A stretch of DNA of 64,000 nt from Diphasiastrum complanatum. Lineage: Eukaryota; Streptophyta; Lycopodiopsida; Lycopodiales; Lycopodiaceae. Numbering within the stretch: the stretch's first letter is position 1; every line of letters starts with the position of its first letter. The notes beneath the pieces were generated by a model that was not told the origin of the DNA, made no database searches, and saw nothing but the letters and a program-made list of their open reading frames with translations. Positions 54,660 to 64,000 of the stretch are shown here, piece after piece. The stretch is from assembly GCA_029204225.1 (NCBI GenBank), contig CM055092.1:18579222-18643221 (forward strand). The letters are read 5' to 3'. The position numbers and the translations under genes are program-made.

Positions 54660-56452
54660 TTTCCTGACATGCAAAATTTGCTTAAATCAGTCAAGATCCA
54701 AACATCAACCAATAAGTGAAACGTTCAAAACCTTCATAACTGGCTGATATCATTTGGCAAGGTCTTTCACTCGTTTGAGCAAACTTTCACAAAATCAACA
54801 TCAGAACAATTAAGCAACAACAACTTTTTATGACCAACCACTGACTTTTACGAAAAATTAAGATTTTCGAAATTCGTTCAAAATGGACCAACTATGAAAA
54901 TCGATTAATCAAATCGATTTTGGAAAAACGCAGACACTGTCTCAAATCGATATCATTTCAAAAGATCCTGCATGGAACTAACTCGACATGCAGTGACTTT
55001 TCCAAAAAAGTCAAAATTTTTCATAAATAGCCTAGTTGCTAGGAAATCTGCTTTTTGATCTAGAATTGCCAAAAATAGTCACATGCAAGAATTTTACTGA
55101 TCAAAATCACTGGTTACGCATGCAACATGCATTTAAGCATGCATACAGGTCTATTCATACATTTCCATCAACATGAAAGCACTATACTAATTTACAATCA
55201 TGCATGCATCAGAACAATTCCAAAATTTTGCAAATTTTAGCTCAAAAATTGCCAAACTTCAGACGGCCATAACTTTCTCTACAAGACACCAAATTGGTTG
55301 CTGTAAAGCAGAGTATGGAGGGAGAGTGGTCTAGAAGGCAGTTGCCACATCACCCTGCACCCTTGGCTTCATACGTGCGAGCATTAAATGCTGGAAAAAC
55401 AAGTAGGAGGGCTCACTTTTGTGGAGAGGTATCATCAAAAACACATCCCAGACCAAAAAGCCTTGGATCAAAGGTTACAAGTACTCTACTAAGGTTCATT
55501 TGAGAGGCATAGAAGCTTCTAACAGGTCCAGCAAGCCAACATAAGCTCAGATTATGCAAAAAATGCATTTTTGGCCTCCTTCAACAAGCAAAACTGCAAT
55601 ATGTTGGTGTCTAATGCACATCAATCCAAATTGGATGCATGATGGCTCAAATAAGAGGAAATCCAAATATCTTTTAGCTTATAACAAGAATTAACAGATT
55701 TAGACCCCCAATTGAGAGGTATCTATGCTCAAAAATCATCAAAAATACACTATTTTTGAATGTTTTGAGCCCCCTAATGGTGTCTAATCCCTACAAAACC
55801 TCATGAAAGCTTAGGGACAGCTTTACTACATCTCTAAAAACGTCCATACCAATTCTTGGCTGAGAATTTTGAGATCTACCCCAAAATTAGTCCAAAAAAC
55901 ATAAAAAAAAACCATGATTTTTGACCAATTTTGACCCAAATTCATAAGGTAAATCCACAAATTCGTGCCTTCAAATCCAAATCCCTATAAATTTATTGCA
56001 TGCAAGCACTAAAAGTTCTAATTCAAGTCAAACATGGTTTCCATAGCCCATTTATGGTCCAAAAACCCCAATTTCTGGTCCAAAATCACTATCTAATCAA
56101 CCTTTTGGCTTTTCAACCAACATGCAATCATTAAATTCTGTAATTAATGACTGTAAAACAACAAGTACAATTTGAAAAACGTACTACACCAGATCCTATA
56201 ATCATTTCATTGCAAAAACCATCAATTCTAGGTGAAAAATTCACTAAATTCATAAAAAATCCAATGATTTCCTTCAAAATTCATGGAACAAATCCACAAT
56301 TATGATCTTTAGGCTGAAACTACACCAAGGATCTGAGAATCCACCTACTTGAAATTGAATTCCCACACCTGGAAGAAGAAGCAAAGAGCTACACCAAAAG
56401 AACTGCAAAATCCAAGATCCTCAAGCTCCACCTCCTGGTAGATGTAATCCAG
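54660..56452 (-). other. Long untranslated leader of the chromovirus element
   Basis: 1.8 kb between the primer-binding site and gag, with no coding signal. A/T-rich with many CAAAA and CATGCATG words. Homology units with other leaders are not obvious. Confidence 0.55.
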
Positions 56453-56953
56453 GCTCTGATACCACTGTAAGAACACCCAAGTGAAGATCTACAGGATTCC
56501 AATCACATGCAAACCAAAAGGACACCTGTGGAGCATGAACCACCCAACCAATATGGAGAGGCTATTCAATACCCTAACCAATCCACCCCCAAGCCACAGT
56601 GAAGAACACAAGAGAGGAGAGAAAACACTAGCTCAAGAATCACAATTCACAATAGGAGGATGGGTGAGTTTCCATTAGACCTATTCTTCTCAAGAGAGAG
56701 AGAATATTCTCTTTAGGATCCCCATGCGACCTAAATTGAGCTATTGATCTCCTATTCTTGCATTTAAGCAGTCTTCACCATGCGTGTGCTCCTAAGTCCA
56801 ATTATAGGTCTGGGCCCTCATATGATTATTAATTATTTAATAAGACCACATCCGAAATGACGTAGCATAACTAATAACCACATACAACTGGAGTGATCGG
56901 CTATCCACGTCAGGAATAATTCCGATTCCCTTGTACAGGACATGAATATAACA
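56453..56953 (-). mobile_element. 5' LTR and primer-binding site of the chromovirus element
   Basis: GCTCTGATACCA (56453-56464) is the exact reverse complement of TGGTATCAGAGC. The LTR reads, on plus, TGTAAGAACACCC (56466) to GAATATAACA (56953), TG...CA bounded and 488 bp. A diverged second copy is at 40492-40920. Confidence 0.75.
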
Positions 56954-57680
56954 CCTACTTACTATTTTTTTATAATCAGTGAGTTGGGCGAGCATTAAGT
57001 TTAGGTCAATTGTCATATTGATTTATTTTTGTCAAAAAAAGACTTTTTTTTGCAAAAATAACAATATTACTCTTGTAACTTTCGCCAAAACCTTCACAGA
57101 CTTCTCTAAGGACTCTAATTATTGTAAATTATCATTTGTGAGTTCGACGAATATTAGATCTATTAGGATCTTATAAAAAATCAATTTTTACTCTCATCAA
57201 GCTACAAAAATACCAATTTTTATCAATAAGAGCATTTGCCAATTCTACCACATATTTATCCATGTTAGATATATTCATTATAAGGTCGGCGAAGGTTAAT
57301 TTTACTAGATTTGTCAGGAAACAGCCAAATCAGTGATTTTTTAACCAAAATCAAAAGTGAAGAACCCTCGCCGGGTCAACCCTCACCAACTCAACCTTCG
57401 CCTGAACTATTTTGAGGTTCTGATTTATTAGATCTAGCCTTCGATTTACTAGATCTAGTCTCTATCAAATTTTGGAACCATTCTGTTATATTTTGGTAGT
57501 GATTCTGAAAATTTTTCATTTTAGTAAAGATCGCTTGATCAAGATCTAATTTTCTAAAAATCAAAAATCTGATTATTTTCAAGTGATAGAGATTTTACAA
57601 ATATGATCTGATCTGAGATAGGATTTTTGTTTGAAAAATCTAAATCTAATCTCATTATTTGATTGACATAATTTAGAATT
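56954..57680 (+). other. Leader upstream of the four-knuckle gag
   Basis: AT-rich, no coding signal. The last 110 bp (57570-57680, with ATCTGATCTGAGATAG) are shared with 63575-63660, in front of the second gag copy, so they belong to the element's leader. LTR and primer-binding site were not located. Confidence 0.5.
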
Positions 57681-59262
57681 ATGGCTGAAGGAGGACCAAT
57701 GAACCCACCACCAATTGTTCTATAAGATCTCCTTGTTTAGATATACCAAAGTACAATGGGATATCTGATCCCATCAGATTTCTCCAGATCTTTTCTGAAG
57801 CATGTAGAGTTTATGATGAAGTCTTTTCACAAGATAAACATCAATTATTTCCTATGGCCTTAATTGGAGCTACTCAAGATTGGCTTTATAACCAAGAGGA
57901 AGCAAAACGCACGGATTGGGAAGTGGTTAAAGCCGCTCTCATTACAAGATTTAAGCCCAGGAAATTTATGGAAGAACCTTTCTCCTTTTAAGTAAAATTA
58001 AAATGGAAAAGAGAGAAGTAGTACAAGATTATATTGAATGGGTTAAACACCTCAAATCTGAGTGTGATCCCGATCTAATCAATGTTGATGGTTTGATTAT
58101 GTGATTTTTAGAAGGTCTACCTAAACGGATTAGATGCGAGTTGAAATGCCATAATGAATACGCTACGATACAAAGCGCTATGGACAATGCAAGTCTTGAG
58201 GAGGATGTAGATTTTGAAGATGAACCAAATGTTGGAATGTTGCCTTATATGGGAGGGCAAACCACGACAACATCCACCACCATTGCATCAACAAATATCA
58301 ATGCTATTGTAGAGTAATACGATCGACAAGTTCGAGAAACTTGGTCAAAAACAGCAGATGCAACTAGAAATGATGCAGTCTCAACTCGATGAAAAGATTA
58401 AAGTCTTGGAGGAATTCCATGGTAAAATGAACAAAGAACCTGAAATTTTGCAAAGCCTTCTCCAAGCTGAAAAAAAGTCTAGTGCTCAATTTGTGCGAGC
58501 AATCACACTATGAATGAATGTCCAACGTTGAAACAATGAATGACGAATACTATTTGTCATTTGGGCAATTCTATGGGTCATGAAACAACCTTTTGCTCAT
58601 TTAATCCTCGGATTATCTAGCAAAGGTATGCTAAGCTTCAGTATCATGAATCTGCTTATTCAAAAGGTCCTAACGAAAATCCTTTCAATTTTTCCCTTGT
58701 ATTTTCAAAACGACTAGCTCTGCCAGCTCCAACAGGATAGAATGCTCCTCTTGCTAATCTAATGGAACCAGAACCTTATCATGCTAATGAGCGATGGAAC
58801 TATAGCAATGATCACAAGAGTGGTCCTTCAGAGTAGTATGCTATCTATGCTACCGTGCAACGACAAGCAACTAGACAATGGACCAGAGTGCCAATTGGAT
58901 GTTTTGCATGCGAAGAGAATCATAGAGTTGTTGAATGTCCAAACAAAGAGAAGTTTATACCATTCTGTAGAGAATGTGGTTATGGACACTATTATAAAGA
59001 ATGTTTTGCAAGACCCAAACCTCCACCAGTTACTGCTCCAGTGAATATGATTACAATCAAGAAAAGACCAGTAGTTCATCAACCTAAACCAACTGTATCT
59101 TTGATGGTTGTTACTAGAGCTGAGAAACAGAAAGAAGTTCTAGTTGATCCAGTACCTATTGACCTGAACTACTTCAAGACGTTCTTGCTTGACGACAGAA
59201 AAACCATCGCTCACACCCACGATGGCATTGCCATGAAACTGATTCAAGATCCCAAGCTATGA
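57681..59262 (+). pseudogene. Gypsy gag with four zinc knuckles
   Basis: MAEGGPMNPPPIVL, then (after stops and a shift) DIPKYNGISDPIRFLQIFSE, MALIGATQDWLYNQEEAKRT, DWEVVKAALITRFKPRKFME, VVQDYIEWVKHLKSECDPDL, FLEGLPKRIRCELKCHNEYA: the retrotransposon gag capsid motif. A coiled-coil-like stretch follows, then knuckles CSICASNHTMNEC (58483-58521), CHLGNSMGHETTFC (58555-58596; second Cys is Gly), CFACEENHRVVEC (58900-58938) and CRECGYGHYYKEC (58966-59004). Three have the short CX2CX3HX4C spacing. The last open frame 58855-59262 continues past the knuckles with VSLMVVTRAEKQKEVLVDPV. At least four stops or shifts upstream. Confidence 0.88.
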
Positions 59263-60000
59263 GCCACGACATAAATTCTGCTGATCCTGACTGAGGTACA
59301 CATAGTCTGCATGGATCGCATTCCACCAAGTGACCTCTTTGCATTGACCATGACACTGAACGACCCCACTCACACCTAAAAGTGGGCTGAAAAGATTGTT
59401 GACAAACTCTCCTTGGCCCTCAAACAATGTAAGGCTACCAATAAATGCGGTTATCTTCTGCATATGATAGTTCAGCACCACATGGGATGCAAGACAACCG
59501 TCGTTCTCAAGGACCTAGAGAATTGTTCCCTAGAAATAGAAAGCGAGCCAACCCACAAGTAGCAATTACCACATCGACACCGCCCACCAAGAAATAGAAA
59601 GGCAAGGTGGTCAGTATTGATGCCGACATTACTCCAGAGATTTTATCCAGTGACATAGGAGCCGAATACGCTGAATCCAATGGGAGCCTTAAACCTTCTT
59701 AGGCCCCAAAGTAGGTACTAGCACAACATGAAGCCCTCTTCCAACAGGTTGTAACAAGATGACAAGCAGTAGTTGTTGGTTGATTTTGACGGATCCCCAA
59801 GATACTTGACCAGAGAAACTCAAGAGCACCTCTCACCTTAGATCGAGGAAGTCTCTGAGAAGATGAGATGAACGAAGACTAAGAGCCAAGAAATTCTAGT
59901 TAAGAATGACAAGCAAGAACTATGTAAGCCTCATGGTGAATGCCGAAAGATGAAATGACCATGTAGGAACTAGTATTTCTAGGCTAATGTAATAAATGCA
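59263..60000 (+). other. Decayed pol-linker or non-homologous tail
   Basis: A plus-strand frame with stops carries SDLFALTMTLNDPTHT, KWAEKIVDKLSLALKQCKAT, NKCGYLLHMIVQHHMGCKTT, VVLKDLENCSLEIESEPTHK. This looks coding in origin, but no protease, RT or other family motif is recognised. It may be sequence captured by the element. Confidence 0.35.
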
Positions 60001-61000
60001 AGTAGACCCCTCTTAAAGAAAGTAGAGTAGCCACCTTTTGATGGTGACCTCTAGTGGAGAGCCTAATTCCACTTGTAATTTGCAAAATGTGGAAATGCCA
60101 CCTATGGACCTCTCTTGCCACCTAAGGAGCTCTCTTGCTTATTTAAGAGACTCCCTCTTTGAGAAGAGGAGCTTTTTGTGAAATGTACCTACTCTATGCT
60201 GAAATGAGAAGAGCCTTCATGAGATTTGGTGCATCCATTGAGCTCCTTGATCATGCTTGTTTGTTGAGTGAATGCATTCATGATGTTGCCCTTTCCTCCT
60301 TTGTGTGTGGTTGTGTATCGTGGAGTGGATTAGATTTCCTGCTTTTCTATAGTGGATTAGATTTCATTTCTTGTTTGTGGATTAATGTGGAAATCATCAT
60401 GTAGGTAAACTAAATAGACTGGGTTTGTGGTGTAGTTCTTGCATATTCTCTTACAACCTTGTTTTTGATGTTTTTGGGATGTTCAAGAATCAAAAGACTG
60501 GTTGGTTTCTTGATTCTTGGACTTCTAAAATACTGTAGATTAGTTTCTTGTTTTTTGTTTTGTGGATTTATGCAAGTTTAGTAGTGTTTAGGATCTAATT
60601 TCAGCTCATTTTTGCAATATTAAAGTAGGATTTTGTCATTGTTCAACAATTTTGCATGTTGATCTGATGGTTGAACGTTTTGGCATGCATGATTGACTGA
60701 TTGTGGTCATTTATGCATGTGCTTCAGTGCAAGAGTGACAAGCCTGATTGTCCTTTGACAGGCAGGACAAAATACTACAACGTTAATCAGTCCATTCTAT
60801 CTGGTTTGGACATTGTAATATCAACAACACATCTAATAATTGCACACAAAGCTTAATAACAGGCAAAACCAACCTTGAAATTGTTCCTGGGACAAGAAAA
60901 AAAACCAAAACGAGAAAGAAATCAATTAGCCAACAAATTCTGAAGTAGAGAATCTGTAAACATTTGGCCCATTGCCGCTTGCCCACTCACATTCTGAAAC
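60001..61000. other. Possible LTR/UTR remnant and nongenic DNA
   Basis: 60000-60200 has GACCTCTAGTGGAGAGCC and paired words (GGACCTCTCTTGCCACCTA, GGAGCTCTCTTGC) plus a TATTTAAG box at 60138, reminiscent of a U3 promoter. The rest is AT-rich with GGATTAGATTTC duplicated at 60327 and 60354. No gene. Confidence 0.35.
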
Positions 61001-61240
61001 GATCAATGTTGCAACACTACCCCTGATCAGATCCATCCAAAATGTAACACATTTCTAGATCTGTTCACAACTCAAAAATGACCTGCAACCACCCTCCACA
61101 CATCCTACATACATTCTCAGATCTTTCGACATCCTCCTCTATGCATAGTTTAACCATCGTCTGCACCTCCCTCCGTCACCATCTCAGCTATCCCTCTTTC
61201 TCTCCCAACTCAGCCGAGTCCTTCGCGTCCCATCTCTACC

Positions 61241-61375
61241 AAGTTGCCTCTCCATTACCATGTCGACCGACGCAGGTGCTTACCAAAAAAAGAAAAACAG
61301 TCAGATCTCACCCGCGTCTACATTTAAAATCTTGATCGGAGACTTCTGTCGAAAGTTGCCTCTCCATTACCATGT
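61241..61375. repeat. 23-bp direct repeat, 112 bp apart
   Basis: AAGTTGCCTCTCCATTACCA plus TGT occurs at 61241-61263 and 61353-61375. The stretch between (61261-61350) is similar to 61985-62080, where TCGACCGAC, TGCTTACCAAAAAA and CCCGCGTCTA recur. So a partial copy of the start of the downstream minisatellite lies here, separated by about 610 bp of other sequence. Confidence 0.8.
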
Positions 61376-61984
61376 AAAATTCACATGTGTGGGATGCCCT
61401 ACACATGTACTTTTGATCTCCTAAGCCGAATAATACCATAAAGATCAAACTAGCATTGATTGACAATAGGAAAGCTGATCATACAAGAAATATTATTATG
61501 TTACAAGCAAGATCTATTAACAAAATATGAAACTAAGTACAATAAATTTCTCAACTCGAATAGAGAGAGAATATGAATGTACAAACTCGAGTAGAGAGAG
61601 ATGGCACAAAGAGCTTAGTCTCCGAATTTGCATTACACACAAAAATCATCATCTTCTCAATGAGAGTACATCACATATATATAGATCCATGGACTCTCCT
61701 CCTACTTTGAGTTGAATTGGAGTTATGAATCCACCTCTCAAGCTATCTAGACTTTTTCAAGCCACCCCAATATGTCTAATTGTGCCACCTAGTATGTTCA
61801 TGCATTAAGTGTGGCATGCAAAGTACAAATGGCAATTCCTATGGTAGCTCGAGTTTGTACTTCCACCTACCTTGAATATTTCATTCTAAGATGAGTCTTT
61901 ACTAAGCCAAAAGAGCTCAATTCATCTTTGGCATTTTTAGGACCCCTACTTACAACATTAGATAGATTATTCCAATATTTCAAA

Positions 61985-62700
61985 AACCATCTCGACCGAC
62001 TCAAGTGCTTACCAAAAAACCAAAAAATAGTCAGATCTCTCCCGCGTCTATACTTAAAATCTCGACCGGAGATTTCAGTCAGATCTCGACCGAAGCATTT
62101 CAGTCAGATCTCGACCGAAGACATTCAATCAGATCTCAATCGAAGCATTTCAGTTAGATCTCGACCAAAGTCATTCAGTAAGATCTCGACAGAAGCATTT
62201 ATGAGATCTCAACCGACAGACTTAACTCAGATCTCGACCGAGACATTTCTGAGATCTCACACTAAGATCTCGACCGCGTCCAAACCTTCAACTCTCAGCC
62301 ATGCCACTCCATTATGCTCTCGACCGAGACCGAGGATCCCATCAAATTTCAAGACCCATCATACGTCGACCGGATAACCAACGTCAAATCTCAACCAGAT
62401 CTCAAACTTTTTAATTTTCGACCGACGAATTCTTTGAGACCTCAACCGAAGACATCTGCCAAATCTCAACCGAAGACCTTGTGTAAGATCTCGACCGGAG
62501 ACTTCTGTCGAATCTCGACCGAAGACTTCTGTCATATCTCGACCGAAGACCTCTATCAGATCTCGACCGCAGACCTTGCGTCACATCTTGATCGAAAGCT
62601 TTCGTTAGCATTTCGACCGAAGGATGTGATCAGATCTCGATTGAGGCAATTAGATCAATTCTCGACCAGATCAATTAACTCCCATCTCTACCGAACCGAC
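61985..62700 (+). repeat. AGATCTCGACCGAAG minisatellite
   Basis: About 25 degenerate units of 22-33 bp, typical unit AGATCTCGACCGAAGACTTC then TGTC or CAGTC. Best-ordered between 62035 and 62230 and between 62445 and 62600. Units are rich in BglII (AGATCT) and CGACCG. It is open in several frames on both strands (for example RSRPK-FSQISTE on plus, RSLRSRFDRS on minus), which explains the long open frames without implying a protein. Confidence 0.88.
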
Positions 62701-62935
62701 CCACATAACTTTCAAGATTTTTTCTAGTCTTTTTTGTATTTTTTTTGACCGATTGGACTCAATCATGTGCTAATCCAACTCACTCACCTCAAGTGTTTAA
62801 GAGTGAAGACTGGGAATATTTTAGATTCCAACATGTTCTAAGACACTTCAAATGGATTTCTAGAGTTTCCTCCCAAATTTAGTGCTCCTTGCAAGAGTGG
62901 TAAGAACTTATTTCATATGCTTCATGACTAAATCT
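62701..62935. other. Nongenic DNA
   Basis: No feature recognised; possibly the decayed 5' continuation of the integrase fragment that follows. Confidence 0.3.
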
Positions 62936-63096
62936 TTTGTTTGGGACAAAAGTTCATCATGTATTCCATGTTAGCCCTTTGAAAAAGCTATTGAGACATC
63001 TGCTTAATTGGAAAAAGAAGTTAGATGATGATAGCACTTGGAAGAAGAGGTTAAAACTAAGATTCTCTAGATTCCTACCTCAAGATTTTTTTTAAC
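62936..63096 (+). pseudogene. Gypsy integrase C-terminal fragment
   Basis: The frame KVHHVFHVSPLKKLL (about 62950-62995) is the C-terminal integrase motif of Ty3/gypsy elements (VHNVFHVSxLKK). It continues with a Trp-Lys stretch (DDDSTWKKRLKLRFSRF) and LPQDFF with a stop, in the position of the usual ATWE...FP end. A polypurine tract follows at once. Only the last 50 codons remain. Confidence 0.7.
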
Positions 63097-63650
63097 GGGG
63101 TGGGAATGTTATGTATTCAAGCTGCCGCGTGTCATGATCTAAACATGGATCATGTTTAAGGTGGGACCTACTTGTAGTATGTATATAAAATTGGGAGAAT
63201 CCTTTACTAATGATCGAGTCTACTTGGAAGTTGGTGGATGATATGAGCATGTGCATAGTTAGGATGTCCTCTGGCCATGGAGATTAGTGCTACTAGGATT
63301 GAGAGTGATGGTTGTGGGACATTGATTATTGTTGGAGACTTGATCATGCCCATTGATGTTGACATCTTTGATGCATGATGGTGAATCTATAGAGATTCTG
63401 TGGATGGAAAATATCAAGCATTTGTTAATTTTCCAGATCAAATCCTTGTCAAATTTTGGGTCAAATCTAATACAGTCTGATTTTGATTATGAGAATCTTT
63501 CATTGTTGAGAAGTATCGAATGGTTGAATTTTAGAATCTTTTTCATGATATAGGAATTTGATTCTTGTCAAGTGGAAGAAATCTAGTAGATCTGATCTGA
63601 GATAGTTTTGATTGAAAATATAAATCCAATCTCATTATCTACTTGATTTA
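63097..63650 (+). mobile_element. Polypurine tract and start of a 3' LTR
   Basis: GGGGTGGGAA (63097-63106) is a typical gypsy polypurine tract. TGTTATGTATTCAAGC (63107) starts the LTR. The LTR end is not determined; by 63575 the sequence matches the leader of the gag that follows, so LTR and leader share this 550 bp. No primer-binding site was recognised. Confidence 0.6.
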
Positions 63651-63660
63651 ATATGTGAAA

Positions 63661-64000
63661 ATGGCTGCCCCTGGAGCTGCTCCTGGATATGCTCCTCAGG
63701 AAGTCAATCCAATTATTCTTAGAAGAGCACTCCGTTTGGATCTACCCAAATACAATGGATTAACAAATCCAGTTCGATTTCTTCAGATCTATTCTGAATC
63801 TTGTGAAGTCTATGGCAAATTTTCTCCCCAGGATAGACTTAAGCTTTCTCCTATGGCCTTAACAGGAGCAACACAAGATTGGTACTATAATCAAGATGAA
63901 ACTGAGCGTACAGATTGGGAGACTGTTAAAAGACCCTTATCACACAGTTCAAACCTCAGAAGTTTATGAAAGACCCTTTCCTACATTTAAGAAAAATTAA
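63661..64000 (+). pseudogene. Gypsy gag, second copy of the four-knuckle family, runs off the window
   Basis: Open from ATG 63661: MAAPGAAPGYAPQEVNPIIL, RRALRLDLPKYNGLTNPVRF, LQIYSESCEVYGKFSPQDRL, MALTGATQDWYYNQDETERT, DWETVKRPLSHSS. It is clearly homologous to 57681-57990 (PKYNGISDPIRFLQIFSE and so on). One shift occurs at about 63930, where the other copy reads ALITRFKPRKFMEEPF. It is cut by the window end, so the state of its pol is unknown. It is better preserved at the start than the 57.7 kb copy. Confidence 0.88.

Larger units (their letters stand above)
50780..56953 (-). mobile_element. Chromovirus-like Ty3/gypsy element, 3'-truncated
   Basis: Minus strand: 5' LTR 56953-56466, primer-binding site 56464-56453, long leader, gag 54615-53894, knuckle 53830-53785, protease, RT, RNase H, integrase to about 50830. 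The integrase ends inside the core, so the C-terminus (chromodomain), polypurine tract and 3' LTR are gone. Scattered stops (for example after SLG at 52757 and in the RNase H) make it defective, but the domains are clear. Confidence 0.9.

Noticed and set aside
61985-62700. CRISPR-like array
   Set aside because: Unit length varies, there are no unique spacers between identical repeats, and the context is plant nuclear DNA.
61928-62727. Open frames of 137-149 codons with RSRPK or ISTED repeats
   Set aside because: Composition artefact of the minisatellite; comparable open frames occur in other frames and on the other strand.

Overview
The window reads as intergenic heterochromatin from a land-plant nuclear genome. 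The evidence is AT-rich sequence, Ty3/gypsy and Ty1/copia LTR retrotransposons of plant type, primer-binding sites matching plant initiator tRNA-Met, CACTA/Tnp2 transposase relics, a degenerate plant-type TTTAGGG array, and two decayed host-gene pieces (eIF4E and a U-box/ARM E3 ligase). A seed-free plant such as a fern is plausible but cannot be proved from the sequence. I see no intact host gene, no tRNA or rRNA gene and no CRISPR. Nearly every coding stretch is a pseudogene with stops and frameshifts.

Layout. 1-2.4 kb is nongenic with a TC/AC microsatellite. 2.4-7.4 kb is a minus-strand gypsy element (element 1) with a long gag (novel-looking N-terminal domain, coiled coil, zinc knuckles), protease, RT and a truncated RNase H. 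7.8-8.1 kb holds G-box palindromes and a 68-bp-arm hairpin. 8.2-8.6 kb is an unidentified candidate exon, 9.0-9.5 kb a PUB C-terminal ARM relic, and 10.2-10.45 kb an eIF4E first-exon relic. 11.5-12.1 kb is a gag relic. 13.4-20.3 kb is a mosaic of copia LTR and gag pieces, other LTRs and a CACTA fragment. 20.1-21.96 kb is a Tnp2 transposase pseudogene in the opposite orientation to that CACTA fragment. 22.2-22.56 kb is the telomere-like array. 25.4-29.2 kb holds two minus-strand copia relics, and 29.19-29.4 kb a plus-strand LTR with a perfect PBS. 30.1-32.1 kb is a minus-strand transposase-like pseudogene with GHTHEDIDQ and DNC-RENKN motifs and a 72-bp N-terminal repeat.

32.1-50.7 kb is the most structured part. 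One gypsy family occurs as copies A, B and C. Each has an integrase tail followed by a 0.6-0.9 kb spacer and then an ORF (MAIVFK...) that resembles the gag N-terminus of element 1. The simplest reading is a chain of elements sharing internal LTRs. Copy A has two retropepsin domains in a row. Copy B lacks PR-RT-RNase H and runs into a copia integrase. Copy C begins with an inverted RNase H segment bounded by perfect 25-bp inverted repeats. 50.8-57 kb is a minus-strand chromovirus-like gypsy with a PBS and 5' LTR. 57.7-59.3 kb is a plus-strand gag with four zinc knuckles; a fragment of the same family lies at 40.9-41.6 kb, and another copy starts at 63.66 kb and runs off the window. 61.2-62.7 kb is an AGATCTCGACCGAAG minisatellite.

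There is no cooperating gene set here. The biology is retroelement turnover: nesting, template switching, microhomology deletion and domain shuffling.
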